A stretch of 40,131 bases of DNA from Lachnospiraceae bacterium. GTDB taxonomy: Bacteria > Bacillota > Clostridia > Lachnospirales > Lachnospiraceae. Position numbers and translations under genes: made by a program. The stretch is taken from positions 1-40,131 of the forward strand of contig JAEEIN010000072.1 in assembly GCA_016281385.1 (NCBI GenBank). Reading direction: 5' to 3'. The first letter of the stretch is position 1. Each line of letters opens with the position of its first letter. This document shows, in pieces, positions 28,414 to 37,344 of this stretch. The notes beneath the pieces are model-generated. The model did not search any database and was not told the DNA's origin. It saw nothing but the letters and a program-made list of their open reading frames with translations.

Positions 28414-28449
28414 AAGTCCCCGAGCCTTTCGGTCCGGGGACTTCGTGTT
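28414..28449 (+). terminator. Intrinsic (likely bidirectional) terminator between small ORF and galE
   Basis: AAGTCCCCG ... CGGGGACTT then CGTGTTTTT; A-run on the other side. Confidence 0.8.
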
Positions 28450-28450
28450 T

Positions 28451-29461
28451 TTAATAGCCTTCAGGGTTGTTCTTCTGCCAGTTCCAGGAATCTGCGCACA
28501 TCTCTTTGATGCCGTACTGCGCTTCCCAGCCAAGCTCCTCTTTTGCCTTTGCGGCACTTGCATAGCAGGTGGCGATGTCGCCCGAACGTCTCTCGCCGAT
28601 GACGTAGGGGATCTTCACTCCGCTTGCTTCTTCAAAGTTCTTAATGATATCAAGAACACTGTAGCCCACACCCGTTCCCAGATTGTAGATCTTAAGGCCT
28701 GCTTTTTCCTTGATCTTGTTAAGGGCCTTAACATGTCCGATGGCAAGGTCCACAACGTGGATATAATCTCTGACACCCGTTCCGTCGGGAGTATCGTAGT
28801 CGTTTCCGAATACGGTAAGGTGATCTCTCTTGCCAACCGCAACCTGCGTGATGTAAGGCATCAGGTTGTTGGGGATACCGTTGGGGTTCTCTCCGATGGT
28901 GCCGCTCTTGTGAGCACCGATGGGGTTAAAGTAACGAAGAAGGATCACATTCCATTCGGGATCTGCCTTCTGGATATCCATAAGGATCTGCTCAAGCATG
29001 GACTTGGTCCAGCCGTAGGGGTTTGTGCACTGTCCCTTGGGGCATTCCTCCGTGATGGGGATGAATGCGGGATCGCCGTAAACCGTTGCGGAAGAAGAAA
29101 AGATGATGTTCTTAACCCCATGGTTTCTCAGCACATCCACAAGTGTAAGGGTACCGGCGATATTGTTCTCGTAATATTCCCAGGGCTTTGCAACGGATTC
29201 GCCCACTGCCTTAAGTCCTGCGAAGTGGATGCATGCGTCCACTTTTTCTTTATCCAGTATCTCGTTCATCTTTGCGCGGTCAAGAATGTCGGCCTCGTAA
29301 AAAGGAACGTCCTTTCCCGTGATCTTTGCCACTCTCTTAAGTGACTCGGGATTTGAGTTCGAAAGGTTATCAACTACCACTACATCGTAGCCTGCGTTCT
29401 GCAGCTCTACCACTGTGTGCGAACCGATATATCCGGCACCGCCTGTAACAAGAATCTTCAT
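28451..29461 (-). CDS. galE: UDP-glucose 4-epimerase
   Basis: [68 protein letters not shown]. Confidence 0.97.
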   Translation of the reverse strand: MKILVTGGAGYIGSHTVVELQNAGYDVVVVDNLSNSNPESLKRVAKITGKDVPFYEADILDRAKMNEILDKEKVDACIHFAGLKAVGESVAKPWEYYENNIAGTLTLVDVLRNHGVKNIIFSSSATVYGDPAFIPITEECPKGQCTNPYGWTKSMLEQILMDIQKADPEWNVILLRYFNPIGAHKSGTIGENPNGIPNNLMPYITQVAVGKRDHLTVFGNDYDTPDGTGVRDYIHVVDLAIGHVKALNKIKEKAGLKIYNLGTGVGYSVLDIIKNFEEASGVKIPYVIGERRSGDIATCYASAAKAKEELGWEAQYGIKEMCADSWNWQKNNPEGY

Positions 29462-29561
29462 GTCCTGTCCTCCATTTGCTGTTTGTTATCGGTGAAACCA
29501 AAGTGTATTACAAAAAAGTGTGGATATCAAGAATGATTCTCTTATGAAAATCTTAAGTTGC

Positions 29562-30878
29562 TTACATGTCGTATTTGATCTTGTCAGCCACATTTATCTC
29601 GCTTCCCAGCTGGGTTTCCATAAGAACAAGCTTCGTGCGGGCTATGACGGTATGTTTTGTTCCTGCGGGGATCTTTACCACATATCCCGGCCCCACATTG
29701 GTGGCACCGCCGTTTATTATCACACTTCCGCAGCCTTCGATCACTGTCCAGACTTCGTCCCTGTGCTCATGGGAATGATAGTTCATCTTATGTCCGGGAA
29801 GAAGGGTAACCTTGATGGTAAGGCTTTCTTTTTCCACGTCTATGACTTCATAGCTTCCCCAGGATTTCTCCGCATACTTTACAGGCTCGTCAAGTGTCTC
29901 AACAAGGGGCTTCATGTAGCTTGAGCCGTGCTTATCGGAAACAAGGATACCGTCGGCGCTGGCGGCTACCACCATATCCTTTAATCCGATCCCCAGAACC
30001 GGTATGTTGAGTTCGTTGATTATGTGAGTGTTCTCACAGGAATCGTCCATAAGGACCTTGCCGATGGAGGTGGTTTCCATGGCTTCGGTAAGGGTGTTCC
30101 AGGTTCCGAGATCCTTCCAGGTTCCGTCGAATATAAGGGCCGAGATCTTCTCTTCTTTTTCCACTACTGCGTAGTCGAAGCTGATCTTCGTAACCTCAGG
30201 ATACTTTGCCTTAAGATCCCTGTAATCGCTGAAATCTATGAGGGAATGGGCCTTCTTTAGGATGTAACCCAGTTTAAAAGCAAATACACCGCCGTTCCAG
30301 AGGGCACCCTCGGCAAGATACTTCTTTGCCGTGGTAAGATCGGGTTTCTCGCGAAAACCGGTGACCGCACCGGAATCATCCGTAAGGATGTAGCCGTACT
30401 TCTCGCTGGGATATGAGGGCTTTATTCCCATGAGATATATGTTTGAAGAACCAAAGCTTACTGCATCGCCCATTCTTTTTATGGTCTCAAAGTAGCCCTT
30501 CTCCACAAAGGGGTCTACGGGACAGACCACCACCGGATCGTCTTCCTTAACGGAAAGTTCGTCCTTTAAATAGCTTGCGGCCAGGGCTATTGCCGGGAAG
30601 GTGTCCCTTCTTGCGGGTTCGACGCAGACCGACACATTGTCGCCCAGCTGATTCTTTATGGCGGAAACCTGACTCTTACCAGTTGCGATGGTGATGGTGG
30701 CATCGGGCATCGCTTCCTTTATCCCGCGATAGATGCGCTCAACCATTGATTCGTATTCATCGCCGTTTTCGCCGGCTTCCTGCTTCTTAAACAATTTCAA
30801 AAACTGCTTGGAACGGATCTCGTTTGAAAGAGGCCAGAGTCTCTTTCCCGATCCGCCGGACAGAATAACAATATTCAT
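29562..30878 (-). CDS. manC: Mannose-1-phosphate guanylyltransferase / phosphomannose isomerase-like protein
   Basis: NIVILSGGSGKRLWPLSNEIRSKQFLKLF, VCPVDPFV, FREKPDLTTAKKYL, C-terminal cupin GHKMNYHSHEHRDEVWTVIEG. Confidence 0.92.
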   Translation of the reverse strand: MNIVILSGGSGKRLWPLSNEIRSKQFLKLFKKQEAGENGDEYESMVERIYRGIKEAMPDATITIATGKSQVSAIKNQLGDNVSVCVEPARRDTFPAIALAASYLKDELSVKEDDPVVVCPVDPFVEKGYFETIKRMGDAVSFGSSNIYLMGIKPSYPSEKYGYILTDDSGAVTGFREKPDLTTAKKYLAEGALWNGGVFAFKLGYILKKAHSLIDFSDYRDLKAKYPEVTKISFDYAVVEKEEKISALIFDGTWKDLGTWNTLTEAMETTSIGKVLMDDSCENTHIINELNIPVLGIGLKDMVVAASADGILVSDKHGSSYMKPLVETLDEPVKYAEKSWGSYEVIDVEKESLTIKVTLLPGHKMNYHSHEHRDEVWTVIEGCGSVIINGGATNVGPGYVVKIPAGTKHTVIARTKLVLMETQLGSEINVADKIKYDM

Positions 30879-30892
30879 ACATATCCCCTTTA

Positions 30893-31837
30893 TCAGATAT
30901 TGAGGCCCTTTGCCTCGTCGCAGCCAAGAACCAGGTTCATGCACTGCATTGCAGCGCCGGAAGCACCTTTGCCAAGATTGTCAAACTGGGAAGAAACAAC
31001 AATACGTTCCTCATTTCCCGTAACAAAGATCTTAAGTCCGTCATATCCCGAAAGAGAATTGCCGGCGATGAAACCGGTGGTGCAGACGGGATCGTCAAGA
31101 GGAGCCACAGAAACAAAACGGCTTCCTTCATAGAATTTAACGAACATCTCATGGATGCTTTCAACCGTTGCATCCTTCTTAAGCATATCCGTATACATGG
31201 GAACGCTTACAACCATTCCGCTGTAATAATCGTCAACGATGGGAGAAAACAGGGGTACCCTGTCAAGTCCGCAGATCGCCTTCATTTCCTTTAAGTGCTT
31301 ATGCTTCTGGGAAAGGGCATACTCTCTGGGAGCGAAAAGCTCGTCTGCCTTGTTCTCGGCCTCATACGCTGCGATCATCTTCTTTCCGCCGCCGCTGTAA
31401 CCGGTGAGGGAAAAGGCGCTTACGGGGTAATCCTTCGGCATTATTCCTTCCGAAACGAGAGGATAAACAAGTGAAATAAAGCCCGTTGCGTGACAGCCCG
31501 GAACTGCGATGCGCTTTCCGTTTACGATCCTGTCACGATGCTCCTTTGAAAGCTCGGCAAAGCCGTAAGCCCATCCTTCCTCCGTTCTGTGAGCGGTGGA
31601 GGTGTCTATGATCACCACATTTTCATTCTCAACCAGGCTCACCGACTCAATTGCCGCCGCATCGGGGAGGCAGAGGAAAGTGATGTCCGATGAATTGATG
31701 AGTCGCTTTCTTTCTGCGGGATCCTTTCTGAGTTCCGGATCTATCTTAAGGATCTCAACATCGTCTCTCTTTTCAAATCTTTCAAATATGCGAAGGCCCG
31801 TGGTACCTTCGCTTCCGTCTATGAATACTTTGGTCAT
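30893..31837 (-). CDS. argC: N-acetyl-gamma-glutamyl-phosphate reductase (short type)
   Basis: KVFIDGSEGTTGLRIFERF, LCLPDAAA, AVPGCHATGFISLVYPLV, SGYSGGGKKMI-like SLTGYSGGGKKM. Confidence 0.94.
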   Translation of the reverse strand: MTKVFIDGSEGTTGLRIFERFEKRDDVEILKIDPELRKDPAERKRLINSSDITFLCLPDAAAIESVSLVENENVVIIDTSTAHRTEEGWAYGFAELSKEHRDRIVNGKRIAVPGCHATGFISLVYPLVSEGIMPKDYPVSAFSLTGYSGGGKKMIAAYEAENKADELFAPREYALSQKHKHLKEMKAICGLDRVPLFSPIVDDYYSGMVVSVPMYTDMLKKDATVESIHEMFVKFYEGSRFVSVAPLDDPVCTTGFIAGNSLSGYDGLKIFVTGNEERIVVSSQFDNLGKGASGAAMQCMNLVLGCDEAKGLNI

Positions 31838-31895
31838 GGCTTCTCCCGTCTTTGTTTTTCGTTAATTTTATTCTTAAAAGCCCGTGTTTGCAAGG

Positions 31896-32765
31896 CTAAA
31901 ACAGTTCCTTTAAGTTAAGGGAAGCGGCGTAGATCTCCTTCTTTCCCGCCTCGATCCCCTTGTCCGCCGCAAGTGCGGCAATGGCTTCCTTCATGGTGCA
32001 GCCGTTTTTCACGATATAGTCCACCAGCAGAGCCTCCAAAGATACGGCATTGTCCCCATCTTCCGGCTCCCGTGTTGTTTCTCCGGGATCATAATAGAAC
32101 AACAACGCGTACTCCCCCTTCTCGGCATTGGGATTGGCTTCAAGTTCCGCAAGGACTTCCGCGGGAGTGCCTCTGTAGATGCGCTCGTGGGCCTTGGTAA
32201 GGTCGTTGCACAATGCCGCCTCAGCCGTGGGAATTTCGTCGGCTATGATCTTCATGGTATCCTTTATGCGCTTGGGGGATTCGTAGAAGATGTAAAGGTC
32301 CTTGTCCGCGTTCTTTATCCTGTCGGTGATGGCAAGGGCATCCTTCTTCTCCCTGGGGAAAAAGCCCATGAATCTGAAGGTATCGGCGCAAAGGCCGGAA
32401 GCGGATACCGCCGTTACAGCTGCGCATGCCCCCGAAACGCCTATGACCTGTACACCGGCCTTTGCTGCTGCCTTTATTAGCACATATCCCGGATCGTTTA
32501 TGCAGGGAGTGCCCGCGTCGGAAACCACTGCGATATTCTTTCCTTCAAGGAGCTTCGAAAGAAGGCCCGAAACCGCGGTATGCTCGTTGAATTTGTGGTT
32601 CGCCGTCATGGGAGTGTGGATGTCAAAATGGGCAAGGAGTTTCATCGTGTTTCGGGTATCCTCCGCCGCTATCAGGTCCACGTCCTTTAACACCTGTATC
32701 CCTCGGGGCGTCATGTCATTTAAATTTCCTATCGGTGTTGCCACCACATATAATATTCCTGCCAT
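31896..32765 (-). CDS. rsmI: 16S rRNA (cytidine-2'-O)-methyltransferase RsmI
   Basis: MAGILYVVATPIGNLNDMTPRGIQVLKDVDLIAAEDTRNT, SDAGTPCINDPGY, GACAAVTAVSASGL; start trimmed to 32765. Confidence 0.96.
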   Translation of the reverse strand: MAGILYVVATPIGNLNDMTPRGIQVLKDVDLIAAEDTRNTMKLLAHFDIHTPMTANHKFNEHTAVSGLLSKLLEGKNIAVVSDAGTPCINDPGYVLIKAAAKAGVQVIGVSGACAAVTAVSASGLCADTFRFMGFFPREKKDALAITDRIKNADKDLYIFYESPKRIKDTMKIIADEIPTAEAALCNDLTKAHERIYRGTPAEVLAELEANPNAEKGEYALLFYYDPGETTREPEDGDNAVSLEALLVDYIVKNGCTMKEAIAALAADKGIEAGKKEIYAASLNLKELF

Positions 32766-32795
32766 AAAGTGCCTCTTGTTGTTTCCGTTTCTTCT

Positions 32796-32824
32796 ACTAT
32801 AACCACAGTCAGCAAAACAAACAA
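32796..32824 (-). promoter_or_regulatory. Predicted sigma-A promoter of rsmI
   Basis: Minus strand TTGTTT - 17 bp - TATAGT. Confidence 0.5.
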
Positions 32825-32856
32825 GATTTCGGTGCAATATTCATTACTTATTTCAA

Positions 32857-32884
32857 TTGACAAACGGTTTTCGCGAAATAAAAT
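32857..32884 (+). promoter_or_regulatory. Predicted sigma-A promoter of the AIM24-like gene with palindrome in spacer
   Basis: TTGACA - 16 bp - TAAAAT with TTTCGCGAAA (32869-32878) immediately before the -10. Confidence 0.55.
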
Positions 32885-32933
32885 TATAGATGCAGTCTAT
32901 TTAATAGCAAAAAACTATTTAGGAGGAATTTTT

Positions 32934-33617
32934 ATGAAGTACAGTATTGAGGGCGAACCCTTACCCGTTGTCATCTGCGAAGTTGAAGCAGGCGAGACTC
33001 TTATCACCGAGAAAGGCGCTATGAGCTGGATGACACCCAACATGAAGATGGATACCACTTCCGGCGGCGGAATCGGTAAGATGCTCGGCAGAGCTTTCTC
33101 AGGTGAAAGCTTATTCCAGAACAAGTACACCGCTGAAGGCGGAAACGGAACCATCGCATTCGCATCAAGCTTCCCCGGATGCATCAGAGCATTCGAGATC
33201 GCTCCCGGACAGGAGATCGTTGCGCAGAAGTCCGCATTCCTTGCATCTTCCGCGGGTGTTGAGCTTTCCGTATTCTTCCAGAAGAAGTTAGGCTCCGGTT
33301 TATTCGGCGGCGAAGGCTTTGTTATGCAGAAGCTTTCAGGTCAGGGAACCGCTTTCCTTGAGTTTGACGGATATATCAAAGAGTATGAATTACAGGCAGG
33401 TCAGAGCATGGTTGTCGACACAGGCTATCTTGCAGCAATGACCGGCAGCTGCACAGTTGACGTTCAGACCGTTCCCGGCCTTAAGAACGCTCTTCTCGGC
33501 GGCGAAGGACTCTTCAACACGGTTGTTTCCGGTCCCGGACGCATCTGGTTACAGTCCATGCCCGTATCCGCTCTTGCAAGCGCACTTATTCCTTTCTTAC
33601 CTACTTCAAGCAAGTAA
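32934..33617 (+). CDS. AIM24 / TIGR00266-family protein
   Basis: MKYSIEGEPLPVVICEVEAGETLITEKGAMSWMTPNMKMDTTSGGGIGKMLGRAFSGESLFQNKYTAEG...FVDTGYLAAM-type pattern; SD AGGAGG. Confidence 0.92.
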   Translation: MKYSIEGEPLPVVICEVEAGETLITEKGAMSWMTPNMKMDTTSGGGIGKMLGRAFSGESLFQNKYTAEGGNGTIAFASSFPGCIRAFEIAPGQEIVAQKSAFLASSAGVELSVFFQKKLGSGLFGGEGFVMQKLSGQGTAFLEFDGYIKEYELQAGQSMVVDTGYLAAMTGSCTVDVQTVPGLKNALLGGEGLFNTVVSGPGRIWLQSMPVSALASALIPFLPTSSK

Positions 33618-33637
33618 TGTAAAGCGGCATAACATTA

Positions 33638-33686
33638 AAGAGGCCACGCTCGGTGATAATCTCACTCGAGCAGGCCTCTTTTTTAT
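33638..33686 (+). terminator. Strong intrinsic terminator of AIM24-like gene
   Basis: AAGAGGCC-AC-GCTCG-GTGA-TAATC-TCAC-T-CGAGC-A-GGCCTCTT-TTTTTA. Confidence 0.9.
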
Positions 33687-34366
33687 ATTCTTTCCTTATA
33701 AAATAAATGTGCGGCATTTTCGCCATTCAGCCAAATGCCATTCAGCCCCGAATTGATGGCCCCCATGTAGTCATTTTCGTAGCTGTCACCCAGCATCACC
33801 GAGCGGGAACGGTCCAGCCCGTGCTTGTCGACAAGAGCGGTGAAAAAGGCTTTGTCCGGTTTCATGCATCGAAAGTCCGAGGAAATGAGATAATCGTCCA
33901 CCATTTTATCAAGGCCGAAATCCAGGATCTCGTAAAGAGTGTAGGAGCGCTGGGCATTTGAGAGGATAAAGGTTTTCTTGCCCAGATCATGCAGCTTCTT
34001 CAAGAATTCCGGAACACCCTCAAACAGCCGACGGTAATCCATGGAAGCTTCTCTAAACTTATATGAGATCTCAAAGAGTTCTTTTTCAGGGATCTTCGGA
34101 TTTCCGTAAGAAGAAAACAGTTCGTCATATACTTCCAGAATTTCGATCTCGGGATAGTCAAAGGGGGTGGGTCGCAGCCTGTACTCCCTGTCCTTGTCAA
34201 AGAATTCCTCTCTGAAATCGGCAAGGGGCGGATGCTTTATGCCACGAGCGTCCAGCACTTTAAGCCATTTTATCCACGTTTCGTCACAGTGCTCATCCGT
34301 GTGGATGTCTATAAGCGTTCCGTAAAGATCGAATATGTAATTGTCAAAAGAAAAAGTGTTGTCCAT
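33683..34366 (-). CDS. HAD-superfamily hydrolase
   Basis: YIFDLYGTLIDIHTDE, FILSNAQRSYTLYEIL, CMKPDKAFF, VMLGDSYENDYMGAINSG. Confidence 0.92.
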   Translation of the reverse strand: MDNTFSFDNYIFDLYGTLIDIHTDEHCDETWIKWLKVLDARGIKHPPLADFREEFFDKDREYRLRPTPFDYPEIEILEVYDELFSSYGNPKIPEKELFEISYKFREASMDYRRLFEGVPEFLKKLHDLGKKTFILSNAQRSYTLYEILDFGLDKMVDDYLISSDFRCMKPDKAFFTALVDKHGLDRSRSVMLGDSYENDYMGAINSGLNGIWLNGENAAHLFYKERI

Positions 34367-34372
34367 GAGCAG

Positions 34373-34400
34373 ATTGTATCATATGGGAAAAATGTGGCAA
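34373..34400 (-). promoter_or_regulatory. Predicted sigma-A promoter of the HAD hydrolase gene
   Basis: Minus strand TTGCCA - 16 bp - TACAAT. Confidence 0.5.
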
Positions 34401-34429
34401 GAAAATCTTCATCACTTTAACTCTCTATC

Positions 34430-34458
34430 TTGACAAAGTAAAGAGCGTTTACTAAACT
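34430..34458 (+). promoter_or_regulatory. Predicted sigma-A promoter of the NhaC-family gene
   Basis: TTGACA - 17 bp - TAAACT. Confidence 0.55.
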
Positions 34459-34471
34459 GATTTTGACAAGG

Positions 34472-34506
34472 CTGTCACGGGAAAGGGATTTCTGTGACAG
34501 TTTTTT
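34472..34506 (+). terminator. Terminator-like hairpin in the 5' leader of the NhaC-family gene
   Basis: CTGTCAC-GG-GAAA-GGGA-TTTC-T-GTGACAG followed by TTTTTT, between predicted promoter and SD. Confidence 0.7.
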
Positions 34507-34533
34507 ACAATCAAAAACTTGGAGGGAATTTTT

Positions 34534-36156
34534 ATGAAAAAGAAATCAGCTTTGATCGCCCTGATCATCTTTGCTGTAATGGTAGCACTGATCGCCGGGG
34601 TAAACGCCGCAGGCGTTGAATTTGCAGGCTCCTTCTGGGCACTGGTTCCGCCCCTTGTAGCCATCGTCCTTGCGCTGATCACCAAGGAAGCTTATTCTTC
34701 TTTGTTCATCGGTATCGTACTCGGTGCTCTGATGTCTGCAAAGTGTAACTTCCTCGGAACCATGGACAAGCTCACGGTTGATGCTCTGAGCACAGCCATT
34801 GCAGATAATGCGGGCATTTTGCTGTTCCTGGTGATCCTCGGGATCGTGGTTGCACTGGTAAACAAGTCCGGCGCGTCAAGAGCCTTCGGTGAGTGGGCCC
34901 AGACCCATATAAAAACAAAGACCGGTGCCATGCTCGCAACTTTCTTACTCGGCGTTCTGATCTTTATCGACGACTACTTCAACTGCTTAACGGTAGGTTC
35001 AGTAATGGCTCCCGTTACCGATTCCAAGAAGATCTCCCGTGTTAAGCTTGCTTATCTCATTGATGCAACGGCTGCTCCGGTCTGCATGATCGCTCCCATA
35101 TCTTCATGGGCTGCAGCGGTTTCCGGCTGTGTTGAAAGCGAAAAGTATTCGGGAATCGAGCTTTTTGTTCGTGCGATCCCTTATAACTTCTATTCCATCT
35201 TCACTCTTGTATTTGTGATCATGATTGCGATCCTCGGTTATGACTATGGTAAGATGGCAGACTTTGAGATCAAAGCACAGAAGGGTGATCTCGGAATCCT
35301 CGAGGTTGCATTAAACGACGAGAAGCAGGAAAGAAAGCTGGAAGAAGAAGGACCTGCGGATCCCAGACGCGGAAAGCTTTTCGACCTTATCATTCCCATT
35401 GTTGTTCTTATAATCCTCTGTGTATGGGGACTTTTAAAGAACGGTTTTGACGCACTCGGAGAAGAAGGCGGCAGCTTCATCGATGCATTCTCTTCAACCG
35501 ACGCTTATGTCGGACTTCCCTGGGGAAGTATCCTGGCACTTGTTGTGATCATCCTTTATCTTGTAATAAGAAGAGTAGTTACTTTCGAAGAAGCAATGGA
35601 ATGTATTCCCAAGGGCTTCGTTGCAATGGTTCCCGCCATTACCATCCTTACCCTTGCAACTTCCTTAAAGAGCATGACAAATGCTCTCGGAGCTTCCGAA
35701 TTCGTTGAAAGCGCAATGAGCAACGCAAAGGGACTTCAGTGGGCACTTCCCGCCATCGTCTTTGTTGTTGCCTGTGTCATCGCTTTCGCAACGGGAACTT
35801 CATGGGGAACCTTCGGTATCCTTATCCCCATCGTTTCCGCTATATTCCCGGAAACCTCAAGCCTCTTCTTTGTAGGCATTTCAGCGTGTCTTGCAGGTGC
35901 TGTATGCGGCGACCACTGCTCACCCATTTCCGACACGACCATCATGTCATCCGCAGGTGCGCACTGTAACCACATCGATCACGTATCGACACAGCTTCCT
36001 TATGCAATAACGGTAGCGGCGATCTCCTTCGTGGCATATCTGTTCGCCGGAATCCTTGATAAGGCAGGGGTTACATGGCTTTCGATCCCCATCGGTATCG
36101 CCATGACAGTCATCTTCCTTCTTGTGATGAAGCAGAAGTACGCAAAAGCCGAATAA
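34534..36156 (+). CDS. NhaC-family Na+/H+ antiporter
   Basis: Polytopic 541-aa membrane protein; FIDDYFNCLTVGSVMAPVTD, APISSWAA, GTSWGTFGILIPI, CGDHCSPISDTTIMSSAGAHCNHIDHVSTQLPYA typical of NhaC/YqkI-like antiporters. Confidence 0.93.
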   Translation: MKKKSALIALIIFAVMVALIAGVNAAGVEFAGSFWALVPPLVAIVLALITKEAYSSLFIGIVLGALMSAKCNFLGTMDKLTVDALSTAIADNAGILLFLVILGIVVALVNKSGASRAFGEWAQTHIKTKTGAMLATFLLGVLIFIDDYFNCLTVGSVMAPVTDSKKISRVKLAYLIDATAAPVCMIAPISSWAAAVSGCVESEKYSGIELFVRAIPYNFYSIFTLVFVIMIAILGYDYGKMADFEIKAQKGDLGILEVALNDEKQERKLEEEGPADPRRGKLFDLIIPIVVLIILCVWGLLKNGFDALGEEGGSFIDAFSSTDAYVGLPWGSILALVVIILYLVIRRVVTFEEAMECIPKGFVAMVPAITILTLATSLKSMTNALGASEFVESAMSNAKGLQWALPAIVFVVACVIAFATGTSWGTFGILIPIVSAIFPETSSLFFVGISACLAGAVCGDHCSPISDTTIMSSAGAHCNHIDHVSTQLPYAITVAAISFVAYLFAGILDKAGVTWLSIPIGIAMTVIFLLVMKQKYAKAE

Positions 36157-36158
36157 AG

Positions 36159-36187
36159 TGGACTTTTAGCAAAATAAAGTGTATTAT
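36159..36187 (+). promoter_or_regulatory. Predicted sigma-A promoter of the DegT gene
   Basis: TGGACT - 17 bp - TATTAT. Confidence 0.4.
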
Positions 36188-36188
36188 C

Positions 36189-36221
36189 AAGTGGCAGGCG
36201 CATTTGCATCTGCCACTTTTT
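36189..36221 (+). terminator. Intrinsic terminator of the NhaC-family gene
   Basis: AAGTGGCAG-GCGCATTTGCAT-CTGCCACTT-TTT. Confidence 0.8.
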
Positions 36222-36237
36222 GTATGGAGAAATCGCC

Positions 36238-37335
36238 ATGAAGATAATGCCCAACCGGATGGACCGGGGCTTTGAAATGTATAAAGAAGAATTTGAGCAG
36301 AAGGCTCTTGAGGTACTGCGCTCGGGCTGGTATGTACTTGGCAAGGAGGTTTCTTCTTTCGAGGAGGAATTTGCCGCATATGTGGGTGCAAAATACTGCG
36401 TAGGCCTTGCATCGGGACTGGATGCTCTTCAGCTTGCTTTCAGGGCATTGAATATCGGCGAAGGCGATGAAGTTCTCGTACAGGGCAACACTTACATAGC
36501 AAGTGTCATGGGTATAACGATGAACAACGCAACTCCCGTTATCGTTGAACCCGATGAATATTATCAGATAGATACGACGAAGCTTGAGGCGGCACTTACC
36601 GAGAGGACAAAGGCGGTTCTTGTTGTTCATTTATACGGCGAGAATGCCAAGATGGATGATATCCTTTCCTTTTGTAAGAAGCACGATCTTAAGCTGGTTG
36701 AAGACTGTGCCCAGAGCCACGGCTCTGCCTTTAACGGGCAGATGAGCGGCACATTCGGCGATGTGGGTTGTTTTTCCTTCTATCCTTCGAAGAATCTGGG
36801 AGCCTTCGGCGACGGCGGAGCCATTGTCACAAATGATGAGGCCATCGCTAAGGAGATCAGAATATTAAGAAATTATGGCAGTGAAAAGCGCTATTATTTT
36901 AAGGAAGTTGGTTTAAACTCAAGACTTGATGAGCTGCAGGCAGGTCTTTTAAGGGTAAGGCTTAAGCATCTTCCGGAGCTTACAAAGGAAAGGGAGAAGA
37001 TAGCGGCCGGATATCTGGAACGCCTGAACAATCCCCTGATCACCCTTCCCAAGCAGCGCGAGGGTGCAACCTGCGTATGGCATCAGTTCGTTATCAGGTG
37101 TGACAGCCGTGATAAGCTTATAGAATATCTGAATGAGCGCGAGATCGGGACCATAATTCACTATCCCATCCCGCCCCATCTTTCGGAAGCATACCGGTAT
37201 CTCGGCTTTAAGGAAGGGGATTTCCCCATCACCGAGAAAATGGCCGGAGACGTTCTTTCCATTCCCATGTATAACGGAATGACGGAAGAAGAACAGGATT
37301 ACGTTATTGAAGCACTTAACGCATATCGCGGATAG
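36238..37335 (+). CDS. DegT/DnrJ/EryC1/StrS-family PLP-dependent sugar aminotransferase (FdtB/QdtB-like)
   Basis: SGLDALQLAFRAL, VHLYGENAKMD, EDCAQSHGS, FSFYPSKNLGAFGDGGAIVTND (Schiff-base Lys present). Confidence 0.93.
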   Translation: MKIMPNRMDRGFEMYKEEFEQKALEVLRSGWYVLGKEVSSFEEEFAAYVGAKYCVGLASGLDALQLAFRALNIGEGDEVLVQGNTYIASVMGITMNNATPVIVEPDEYYQIDTTKLEAALTERTKAVLVVHLYGENAKMDDILSFCKKHDLKLVEDCAQSHGSAFNGQMSGTFGDVGCFSFYPSKNLGAFGDGGAIVTNDEAIAKEIRILRNYGSEKRYYFKEVGLNSRLDELQAGLLRVRLKHLPELTKEREKIAAGYLERLNNPLITLPKQREGATCVWHQFVIRCDSRDKLIEYLNEREIGTIIHYPIPPHLSEAYRYLGFKEGDFPITEKMAGDVLSIPMYNGMTEEEQDYVIEALNAYRG

Positions 37336-37344
37336 GAGTTTTTT

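Noticed and set aside
28445-29344. 299-aa plus-strand ORF antisense to galE
   Set aside because: Entirely opposite a clear galE; composition (His/Cys/Val-rich shadow) fits an antisense frame of a coding gene; no SD or domain.
32769-32933. N-terminal extension (55 aa) of the AIM24-like ORF
   Set aside because: Contains the rsmI and AIM24 promoters; true start is the AGGAGG-preceded ATG at 32934.
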